Assembly: GCA_963693315.1 (NCBI GenBank)
Contig: OY856186.1
Coordinates: 238,436,554-238,500,553, forward strand
From: Diogma glabrata
Taxonomy: Eukaryota; Arthropoda; Insecta; Diptera; Cylindrotomidae
Reading direction: 5' to 3'
DNA: 64,000 nucleotides
Below the pieces are notes generated by a model that was not told the DNA's origin, made no database searches, and worked only from the letters and a program-made list of their open reading frames with translations. Made by a program: the position numbers and the translations under genes. Below, in pieces: positions 9,582 through 19,306 of this stretch (positions within the stretch are counted from its first letter, which is position 1; the number at the start of each line of letters is the position of its first letter).

Positions 9582-10660
9582 AATCGTTGAGATATATTTC
9601 GGCTAATGTTCTCGATAGTGGGCTACCCATAGGTAATCCTTCTGTTTGTTGATAATACTCGTTGTTATGTGTGAAATAGTTGTGTTTTGTTATTTCGGCT
9701 ATTATGTTTATTATTTCTTGTGTATCTGTTGGGTTTAAACCATTTTTTATTAACATATTTTTTGTTATATTTATTGTATCTTTTATTGGTATGTTGGAAT
9801 ACATGTTGGTTATATCAAACGATGCTAATTTTGCGTTGTGAGGTATTATTATTGGTTCTATTCTATTGATTAATTCTGTGTTATTTTTGACTGAATAACT
9901 GTAATCAAATTTTATGTGGTATTTCAATAGTTTGTTTATGTACTTCGCTATTCTGTATGTTGGTGCTGTGGTGAAATTAATTAATGGTCTTATCGGTGTA
10001 TCTGGTTTGTGTATTTTTGGTAATCCTCTTATACTTGGTGCTGTTGGTTTTATCATTTTGTTATACCTTATATTCTTATCACTTAATATGTTGATAGATT
10101 TGTTGATGATAGTTTTTATTTGTGCATTGAATTCATTCGTTGGATCTTTAGTTAATTTTTCGATGTTGTTATTAGTGATGTATTCATCTATCTTATTGTT
10201 GTAGTCTGTAGTTTTTAAGATGACTAATGTATTTCCTTTATCTGCTTTGGTTATTGTAGCAGTGTTTTGTTTGATCTTGTTTTGTATACCGCGTATTGTT
10301 TTTATTTCTTTTTTGTTGTTGGTTTTTGAATTATTTAAGTTGTTATTTTTTACTGATATTTCATTGACTATTATTGTCCTGATTTCATTTTGGTGGTGAA
10401 TGTTAGTTTTTAAAATTGAATTTTCTATTTCTATCAGATTTTCATTTATTTCTTTTGTTGTGTTGTTTGGTTGTATGCCGTATTTCAATCCTTTTTCCAA
10501 TAGTTGAGTTTCATGATTATTAAATTGTATTTCAGTGTAATTTACTATTTTATTGTTATATTGTGGTGGTCTATACTGATTTATTATGTCACTTAAATTG
10601 TCACTATAAGGAAGTTTTATTATTATAAATAAATTTAAAAATAAACAGTAAAAAGTATAT
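9556..10660 (-). pseudogene. PLE-2 N-terminal region and RT motifs A and B
   Basis: The open frame continues upstream of the first Met (10500) to about 10660. It includes LLEKGLKYGI, a conserved PLE N-terminal block, then TKADKGNTLVIL, GLPKIHKP, SFDITNMYSNIPI (motif A, catalytic Asp) and QTEGLPMGSPLSRTLAEIYL (motif B). GLPMGSPLS differs from the GLAMGNCLS of PLE-1, so the two copies belong to different PLE lineages. The frame ends in the (TA)n run near 9556. No start codon is visible at the 5' end, so the copy may be truncated or the start may lie elsewhere. Confidence 0.85.
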
Positions 10661-10684
10661 CTTTAAATATTGCATTTTAATTCA
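10595..10684 (-). repeat. PLE-2 terminal repeat, right copy (uninterrupted)
   Basis: Inverted partner of 7717-7795 plus 8467-8481. It overlaps the 5' end of the PLE-2 reading frame. Because it lacks the 671-bp insert it serves as the empty-site reference for that MITE. Confidence 0.85.
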
Positions 10685-10869
10685 CTTTGAAATAATTTGT
10701 AAACAATTCTTTCTCTTTTGTTTGAATATTCAAAGTGGTAACATCAAAATCAAATAAAATTATATTATCAAGAAGAAAATATCTAGCAGTCTGTCAAAAT
10801 ATGGGTCCTTCGAGCTGGATAACTGTCAGCATTTATGTGAATTTGAAGTAAATTTGTAAGGTTAGAGGG

Positions 10870-13115
10870 TGAGGCCTACTGCTAGTGTTCTAGAGATGAA
10901 CTCATCAGGCGAACTTTTCTTAGGCGAAGTGTCGTGCACTTTTAGATTCAGAATCGCAAATGTCCTTTATCACAGAACTATGTGCTCAACATCTGCATTT
11001 GAATCGAAAATACTTAAGTTCAAGATTGTAATTGTTTCACGGATCACTTTAAGTCTTCAATCGGTAGAAATTCGTAGAATAAATTTAAAAAAATATAAAC
11101 GACTTCGAACTTGCATACCCTGCGTATAGTAAGCCGGATGCAATTGATCTAGTAATCGGTGCAGCTCAATTCTTCAAGATTTTAAATAATGCAAGTATTT
11201 CTAGCAAACCTTATAATCCAATAGCTCAAAATATTATTTTTGGATGGGTAATAATAGCTGGGGAATCTGAAAGAGGTTCAAGAATATCCTATTGTTAATC
11301 TACACACAGGACTTGATGGAATTAGAGGAAATTAAAGAAGAATCAAGCTTCACGAATGAGGAAAAAATGAAAACCATTTTACAGAAAATTATTATCTATA
11401 AACGGGCGGAAGACATACTGTACGTCTCCTATAAAGAAGTCTGATAAAAAATCAGGGCATTTACATTTGTCAGCAATCGCGCCTCTGAAATCGCTTTAGT
11501 GAAGATTTCACACAGGCTTGACATTCTAGAAAGAATGCCCAACTTTCATGAGGGAATATGAATCACTGCACCTTATGCAGCTCATTCCCAAAAATAAGAT
11601 TAAGATAAGTACCAAACACTCATTTTATTTACTACATCATTGAGGGTAGCTTCCTCTTCTCAAACATTTTCTCAATCGAGCATATCATTAAATGATAAAC
11701 TAATGGTCGGACCGACAATTCAAGCTACCTAGTCTTTTGTCTATATTATAAAAATTTAGAATGCATAAAACGACATTTTCTGCCGATACTGAAAAAATGT
11801 ATTGTCAAATTCTAATCGACAAAAAAGATGTAGACTATCAAAAAATTGTTTGGCGAGAAGATCCCATAATGGCAATAAAACACTACCACTATTAACGGTA
11901 CATACGGTACATCTTGCGCTCCAATCTTGACAACAAGAGTTTTATCACAAATAGCATCGGCTATAGAAACAAAATTACCCACAATCTTCAAAAGTAAAAA
12001 TGCAGATTTTTTAATAGATGATCTTCTATGCCCTATGGGGTTCAGAGGGAGAAATTGAAGCTTTGGAGGTACAAGCTTATATTACAAAGGTGCTAACAAA
12101 AGCTGAATTTAATCTAAAGAAATGGTTATCAAATAATCTAATAGCAATATTAAACACGGTACCAGATGACAAAAAAATGATAGTCTTGTATTTTCAGAAT
12201 ATTTTGCAGTCAGGGTTTTGGGATCCCAATGGAATCCAAATACAGTAGTCATTTTCAGTAGTTTTTTGGTAGAATGGGTTACCCTGCCGTAAGGAAACCC
12301 GAGCAAGTGAGCCTGCTGAATGAGCTCCCTACCAGATGGGATCTGGTACTGGCATACGCTAGATTGCCGGCAGCGATACCAATGCTGGTTTACTTATCTG
12401 TGAGATCGCAAAGTAAGTAATTTGGATGAAGCCTTAGAGTTTCGAGCTGTGTGGTGCAGTTGAAAAAACCTGTGCCCCTATGGCACGGTGACTAATAAAT
12501 ACGAACAAGACAAAAATACAGATTATTTTTTGTTCCAAATTAATACAAATACAATTCACAAAGTAACCAAGAGAGGCATTTTTTAAGAGGCATCAAAAGC
12601 TTTGGGTTGGCTTTCTACAAGTATTGTTCTAATAAAAATATGCTTACAGCAGTTATGGCTCCTCAAGCTTGATTGATTAAATGAAAATAACTCAAATTAT
12701 GCCATCAGAAAAATGATTATTAAATATTAAATAATAAAACTTCACTTGAAATAAAGCGCCTAACTTTACTATCACCATCACAAAATTTACATAAAGATTA
12801 GTGACTGAAGAACATCAAAAGAACTTGCATGCTGGCACATCATTGCTGATGAACATCTTAAAACAAAAATATTGGATTTGTCGTGGCAAGGATATAATTA
12901 GAAACAAGTTCGTGAATGTGTCATTTGTGTCCGTCATCAACAGAAAACAGAAACACAAAGGATTAGTGATCTCCTAAAAGCGAGAGTATATGAGTGCCCA
13001 TTTATGAGAATCGGAATGGACTGATAGCTATTCGTATGCAGAAAGGTCGAGGAAGACCAGTGCATAAGACATGTATTGCATTTGTGTATGCTATATAGTA
13101 CCAAGGTAGTAATAT
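10870..13115 (+). pseudogene. BEL/Pao retrotransposon pol, degenerate
   Basis: Across three frames the plus strand gives BEL/Pao pol blocks in order. Aspartic protease (about 10930-11010): CRALLDSESQMSFITE, with the active-site DSG changed to DSE. Pre-RT: DLVIGAAQFF…PIAQNIIFGW (11145-11265). RT: LNDKLMVGPTIQ (about 11690), EKMYCQILIDKKDVDYQKIVW (11785-11850, broken by a shift), TYGTSCAP (about 11905) and ADFLIDDLL, where YVDD is replaced by LIDD (about 12000-12030). RT thumb: FNLKKWLSNN (12018-12248). Then INTNTIHKVTKRGIF after the insert, and integrase with NLHAG and ECVICVRHQQK zinc-binding residues (about 12815-12960). RNase H is missing, with a deletion near 12700. Many stops and shifts; no LTRs seen. 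Confidence 0.8.
12246..12513 (+). mobile_element. 268-bp retroposed insert (SINE or LINE 3' fragment) in BEL/Pao
   Basis: An 8-bp direct repeat AAATACAG flanks this segment (12238-12245 and 12514-12521), and the BEL/Pao reading resumes on the far side. The insert is much more GC-rich than its surroundings and ends in an A-rich stretch (ACTAATAAATACGAACAAG). It has no ORF that I recognise. Orientation is inferred from the A-rich end. Confidence 0.65.
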
Positions 13116-13299
13116 TCAATTGTGAGTTTTTTTAAGGGACACATAATCAATTGAAATTTAATCCTTAGTCCGCCTTAACAGAGGGGTTTAAATTTACACA
13201 GTCGTTGAAACTCGGCAAATACATTCGATTGTTGGAAAATCTGTATTTAGACTGATAAAAAGGGCCACTCTAATCAGTCTGTTCCCGAATTTGTATTAA

Positions 13300-13765
13300 T
13301 TTAAAGACCATTTGCTATTTTGTTGTCGCCCATGATTCCAGGATAAATCCAATATTAATAAGTCTGAACTTACAAATTTTGAACTGTCTTTTAGACACTG
13401 GGTCAGGGGTAAATAGCAGTTGTATATAGGGTCACCTTGAAATTTGTCTGTAGTTTCCTTGGCGTAGTCGTTAAGGTAAGCTATGAACTTATAAGGTCAA
13501 GTTTATTTGCCTTTTTAGCCGTTTGTAATTTTATTTCTCCGATAATAGTTCTCTGTACCGCATTCTTTACGCTCTGCACATGAGGTATTATTCGTAGAGT
13601 TAAGCATGATATTTTCTCTTTAATTACCTTTAGCCACAGGTTTTCATTGACCAGGGTTTCTAGGTTGTATTGGACACGTGGATATTAATGGCCATCAATG
13701 TGAGAGCTGCTACTGAAGCTTTTGATTTGCTATTGTATTCTGAATCGCATGAATTCTCAATCTTA
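13300..13765 (-). pseudogene. Unrecognised degenerate coding stretch
   Basis: Minus-strand reading in two frames joined by a shift near 13485 gives a long amino-acid run of coding character: NENLWLKVIKEKISCLTLR, then AVQRTIIGEIKLQ…KKANKLDL, then after the shift YKFIAYLNDYAKETTDKF and GDPIYNCYLPLTQCL. This is about 120 residues with normal composition and no simple-repeat bias, which is unusual in this window. I do not recognise the family. It could be a gag-like or capsid-like remnant or a processed host gene fragment. An upstream stretch near 13690-13740 may belong to it. Confidence 0.4.
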
Positions 13766-14290
13766 ATTGCAAGCTAAAGAGCAGATTTAAAGTTGAGTTG
13801 TAAATTGACGAAGTGATTTTTCTTCTTTTAACATGTTGACATAGCAGAACACTCGCTTTTCATTAGCTTGAGATTGATGAGTTTAGTAAGATGAGTTTAC
13901 TATACCATTTACTTTCTTATTGTGGGTTGGTTTGGCTGACGATGTGTCAATAAATCAGGTAATGAGTCTGGCGCAAACAACTTTGTTATGTTTTTTATAC
14001 TTAAGTAAATGAATTATAATTTTAAAAAACTTATGAAAATAGTCACCAACTATTCAACAAAGCATTGGTAGTATTAGAATTCCTTTGACGATTAGAAGTT
14101 CCAACACCTTTGGAAGCACGTTAAATATGTCAATAAATATCTCATTTCATCGAATCTAGGATCTAGTAAGAAATTTATTCTTGTATTTTACTAGTTCCTG
14201 TAGTTAGCACTTAGCAGAACTTATTTTCAACAAAGGTGAACTTTTTCACAGTTTTAAAATGCACTCGCGCAAATGCAAATTTCGATAGAA

Positions 14291-14425
14291 AAGGACCCAA
14301 TATCCGATTATGTTATTGATCGACCAGCCTTCTATTTTACGTTGCTACGAACAGTCTTCTCTTTTACGTTGCGATGAAACCGATTAGCTAAATATTGCAA
14401 CGTAATCAAATAATAGGTCCTGATT
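14291..14425. repeat. Short inverted-repeat (MITE-like) sequence
   Basis: The left end AGGACCCAATATCCGATTA and the reverse complement of the right end AGGACCTATTATTTGATTA match at about 15 of 19 positions, with a nearly repeated TTTACGTTGC in the interior. No target duplication is clear. Confidence 0.4.
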
Positions 14426-16294
14426 CTATTTACAAACTTATTTAAGCAACAAAGATGTATAGACTGTCTATTTTACATCAATGTTTGATACTTTGCCTCT
14501 AAAATACAACTGGAAACTGTGATAAAAACAAACGCGTTAGTTTGTTTAAACTTTCAATCCTGACTCCCAAAATAAGTTTTTCAAATCATGGCTCACTGTT
14601 CTCAGCTACTTGCCAAAGTCATTACCACATGTTTCGGATTTTCGCACCAACAAAAATACAAAATCAATCAACTTTGGTTATAATTAAAAACATACATGCA
14701 AAGTAGAACAACTTAAAAAAATAAACAGAACAACAACGTAAATCCCATTCAACAGATCATCTCCAAATTAATTGGTTCTAATTATTTTATTATATCCAAA
14801 CAATTCTTTTATATAAGACATTTGGTGTACCTAAGTCTACGACGTCTAGAGATATGTCTAGATTATTATTTATACAACAAAATTAGAAATCAACTTAACA
14901 CTAATAACATAAACAAAAAACACCAACAACAATTTAATCTAAAAATTAATAAGAATATGTGTAAGCTTTTATGCGGGACAATCATATATTAAAATTTTTA
15001 TATTAAGAAGACGGACGGATAGATCGTATACATTTTTATTTTATAGTTTAAAATGGGTTTTTTGAACCAAAGACATGTTTTTCCAGACTTGAAATTATAA
15101 TATGTTTTTTTTGTTATTTAGTCTTATAACTAGATATAGAATATTCATTAAAAATATTATTATTCTTATTAAAATTATAAGACAGAAGTGAATAAAAGTT
15201 TATAATAATATCATCGATAGTAATATTAATTTTTAATATGTTTTTATAAACATTTAGTTTTGTGAGTTTTGTATAAAAGAATTGGTTGGTAAATATACAG
15301 TTGAATATACTTTTTATTGATTATTCATTCCGATTCCAACTACGTTAACCAACAAAAGCTGGAAATAAAAAATATACGCAACCAGCAAAAAACAAAACAC
15401 GAAACACGGCGTTATCGTAATCCAATCTTTTTAATTAATCAAACGAATTCCTAATTTCCCTCTCACATAATTTGTTTTGAACATCCGCTAAGCATTTGAT
15501 TTATGAACGAGAATTCCCTTTATCGAAAAAGATTTAAAATTTTTGTTTTTAATGTCTTATACTCAAGTAAGCCTAAAACCTTCAAACAAGGTTTAGTTTT
15601 CTTGTTATGGTAAATATTCTCCCACGACATCATCACATATATAACAAGAAAAAAAACTTTTAGCTACAAACAAAGTTAAAAAAAACAAAATAAAAAATAA
15701 CCGAATAAATTATGATTTCCTTTTTGTTTAATTTTATTTTTTAATTAGTTTCAATCATTAATTAATTTATAAGTAAACAAATTTGTTGTTTTTTTATGTT
15801 AATATCCGATTATTTTAGAATTTTTTATATGTATATAATTAAGGAAAAATTTGAAATAGAAATAGATAAGGTTAACTTAAAAGTCCCAAGATTTACAGTT
15901 AGACAACTAAATGAAAGAGATATTTTTTGTAACAAAAATTTGTGAAAAAAAAAGGTTTATAACCAGATATTTTTTTTTTCTTTTGTATCACAGCCAAGAG
16001 TTCGAAATGAAATATTTGGCTACCAAGTTTGAATAGACTTTTAAGTTTTAACGTACTCCAAGGTGTAGCGCGAAGAGCTTGTCCGTTAAATATTCTATCA
16101 CTGAATTTCACATCTGCAACTGTTTCAACTTTTCTAATGTCTTACTCGATTCTTTCAAACCTTTTGCTGAATGATCACTTTACTAGACATGGGGAATAAT
16201 ATTTTAAACGTTGTCATAATCAATTGATCAGCATTTTTGTTTTGCGAATCCATTAAATTTGACCAGAAATTATAATCACTTTTCACAATACTAC
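14426..16294. other. AT-rich intergenic sequence, nothing recognised
   Basis: No ORF with recognisable content on either strand. The 70-codon minus ORF at 15899-16111 lies in low-complexity sequence with poly(A/T) runs and has no family features. Confidence 0.5.
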
Positions 16295-17114
16295 TTTATA
16301 AAATTATAAAAAAAAAATTATAAAATTATAAAATTATAAAATTATAAAATGATGAAATGATAAAATTATAAAATTATAAAATTATAAAATTATAAAATTA
16401 TAAAATTATTAAATTATTAAATTATAAAATTATAAAATTATAAAATTATAAAATTATTAAATTATAAAATTATAAAATTATAAAATTATTAAATTATAAA
16501 ATTATAAAATTATAAAATTATAAAATTATAAAATTATAAAATTATAAAATTATAAAATTATAAAATTATAAAATTATAAAATTATAAAATTATAAAATTA
16601 TAAAATTATAAAATTATAAAATTATAAAATTATAAAATTATAAAATTATAAAATTATAAAATTATAAAATTATAAAATTATAAAATTATAAAATTATAAA
16701 ATTATAAAATTATAAAATTATAAAATTATAAAATTATAAAATTATAAAATTATAAAATTATAAAATTATAAAATTATAAAATTATAAAATTATAAAATTA
16801 TAAAATTATAAAATTATAAAATTATAAAATTATAAAATTATAAAATTATAAAATTATAAAATTATAAAATTATAAAATTATAAAATTATAAAATTATAAA
16901 ATTATAAAATTATAAAATTATAAAATTATAAAATTATAAAATTATAAAATTATAAAATTATAAAATTATAAAATTATAAAATTATAAAATTATAAAATTA
17001 TAAAATTATAAAATTATAAAATCATAAAATTATAAAATTATAAAATTATAACATCATTAAATCATAAAATTATAAAATTATAAAAAATAAAATAATAATT
17101 TTATAAAATTATAA
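16295..17114. repeat. Octanucleotide satellite (ATTATAAA)n
   Basis: About 800 bp of almost uninterrupted ATTATAAA copies, with a few ATTATTAA and ATGATAAA variants clustered near the two ends. The centre is essentially perfect, which points to recent expansion by slippage or unequal exchange. Confidence 0.95.
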
Positions 17115-17330
17115 CTTAAAATGGGGTGGCATTAAACTTATAGCAGCATATATGTCTATCTCATATGATGCACTGTCTTCCTCAAGAACATATCAAGTTA
17201 CATGCAGGCTCATATATTCGAGCTAGCAAAAGTACGTTCCTCAAGTGTCAATGCTCAAGGGTATATGAAAAATTAACAAATCAATAAAAACTGATAGAAT
17301 AGTGAAAATAGCTTTTTGTGAGAAAAAAAA

Positions 17331-18577
17331 TAGAAACAGCATGAAAACTATTGGATAAGGATGAAAATATTGCGCAAATGATGGGAAACATAAATTAAAG
17401 GTGATCCGAGTTACGAGGGTGAAATAGGGTGAGCTTTTCTATCGAAAAAAGTTTAAAATAAAAATTGTAGATAATAAAAAGGTATATAACTTTTATATAC
17501 CTTTTGTATACCTTATATACTAAGCTATTTTTTCACATAACCTAAAATTTGCGGTGAAAATAGAAAAAAACCGAGAACAAAATGTCTTTTCTTTTTTAAT
17601 TTTTGTCTCCCAGAAAAAAATTTTTTCGCACAATTTGGTGAAAACGTACCTTATTATGTCCCTAATATTCTGTAGTTTTTTGGAATGAATATATTTATTT
17701 TTACGTTTGATTTTGATTTTAAACCAAAAAAGTGACCTCATGTTCACACGATAATTCTTCTGTGCTGAGAACAGTTTTTTTTTTTTAAATCAGTAATCTT
17801 TATTTTTGTTGAAACTTCTACTTTAAATTAGGTAAAAAAAATAAAATAAATAACTAAATTAAATAAATAAACATTAACATAACATAAACACGGAAACATT
17901 TTCCAGGAAATGCGAAAAAAATGAATAAACTTGATTTTAAAGAGTTATTTTTCAATGATTGCTTAAAAATATTCATTAGTTGTTAAAATTTACCGTCGAA
18001 ATCCTTAAGAAATATAAATTTTTTTATAGTAAAGTTCATTTTTTTGTACGCCATCTAAAAGTAGACGTTTCAACATAAATAAAGATAACTGATTTTTTTG
18101 AAAAAACTGCAACACAAGAGAATTTTCGTGTGAAAATGAGGTCACATTTTTGGTTTAAATCAAACGTAAAAATAAATATTTTCATTTAAAAAAATTACAC
18201 CGTATTAGGGACATAATAAGGTACGTTTTCACAAAATTTTGCGAAAAACAAATGTTTATGAGAGATAAAAATTAACAACGAAAAGACCTTCTTGGTTTTT
18301 TCTATTTTCACGGCAAATTTTAGGTTATGTGAAAAGTTTCTATAAAAGTTATAGACCTTTTTATTACCTACAACTTTTACGTATACTTTTTTCCGACAGG
18401 AGGTCTAGTTTCGCTGAAAATCGTGAAAAAAGCATTATCTACCCCTAAAAGCCCACCCCATTTCACCCTCGTAGCTCGGATTACCTTTAATTTATGTTTC
18501 CCATCATTTGTGCAATATTTTCTTCCTTATCCAATAGTTTCCTGTTAATAATTTTTTCCATTTTTTGCCTGTTTCTA
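17331..18577. mobile_element. Long inverted-repeat element between the two octamer satellites
   Basis: The left arm (17331-17835) and the reverse complement of the right arm (about 18045-18577) match over roughly 500 bp. Shared blocks include GAAACATAAATTAAAGGT, TTAGGGACATAATAAGGTAC (right strand) and AAATAAATATTTTCATTT-like stretches. The spacer is about 210 bp and AT-rich. No protein domain is visible; the 75-codon minus ORF at 17520-17747 lies in an arm and has no family features. RNA from either strand could fold into a very long hairpin. Ends and target duplication are not clear. Confidence 0.7.
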
Positions 18578-18617
18578 AGGTATCTGCACTGGGCTGTGAC
18601 TTCTCTAGTCGGGTTAA

Positions 18618-19306
18618 TAAATTAGTATATTATTAAATTGTTAAGATATTTAATTATTAAATTATTAAATTATCAAATTATTAAATTATTAAATTATTAA
18701 ATTATTAAATTATTAAATTATTAAATTATTAAATCTTTAAATTATTAGATTATTAAATTATTAAATTATTAAATTATTAAATTATTAAATTATTAAATTA
18801 TTAAATTATTAAATTATTAAATTTTTAAATTATTAAATCATTAAATTATTAAATTATTAAATTATTAAGTTATCAAATTATTAAATTATTAAATTATCAA
18901 ATTATTAAATTATTAAATTATTAAATTATTCAATTATTAAATTATTAAATTATTAAATTATTAAACTATTAAATTATTAAATTATTAAATTATTAAATTA
19001 TTAAATTATTAAATTATTAAATTATTAAATTATTAAATTATTAAATTATTAAATTGATAAATTATTAAATTATTAAATTATTAAATTAATAAATTGTTAA
19101 ATTATTAAATTATTAAATTTTCAAATTATGAAATTATTAAATTATTAAATTATTAAATTATAAAATTATTAAATTATTAAATTATTAAATTATTAAATTA
19201 TTAAATTATTAAATTATTAAATTATTAAATTATTAAATTATTAAATTATTAAATTATTAAATTATTAAATTATTAAATTATTAAATTATTAAATTATTAA
19301 ATTATT
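18618..19306. repeat. Octanucleotide satellite (TTATTAAA)n
   Basis: About 690 bp of TTATTAAA copies with scattered single-base variants (TTATCAAA, TTGTTAAA, TTTTTAAA). The unit differs by one base from the ATTATAAA array at 16.3-17.1 kb, read in the same register. Variants are spread through the array, so it looks older than the first one. Confidence 0.95.

Larger units (their letters stand above)
7717..10684 (-). mobile_element. Penelope-like element copy 2 (PLE-2) with GIY-YIG endonuclease
   Basis: A minus-strand element encodes, in order, an N-terminal domain, RT and a C-terminal GIY-YIG endonuclease in three frames, bounded by inverted copies of one ~90-bp sequence (7717-7795 plus 8467-8481, and 10595-10684). 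Inverted terminal copies are a known arrangement in Penelope-like elements, which often carry terminal repeats in mixed orientation. The left copy is split by a 671-bp MITE. No intact ORF survives, but divergence is modest: two frameshifts in the body explain the breaks. Confidence 0.85.

Noticed and set aside
10885..10912. CTGATGAG on the minus strand near PLE-2 as a second hammerhead candidate
   Set aside because: The downstream GAAA core is missing (GAAC instead) and the site lies in the BEL/Pao protease region outside the PLE-2 terminal repeat.
16295..19306. Regular repeats considered as a CRISPR array
   Set aside because: Contiguous octamer repeats without spacers, in eukaryotic-type sequence.
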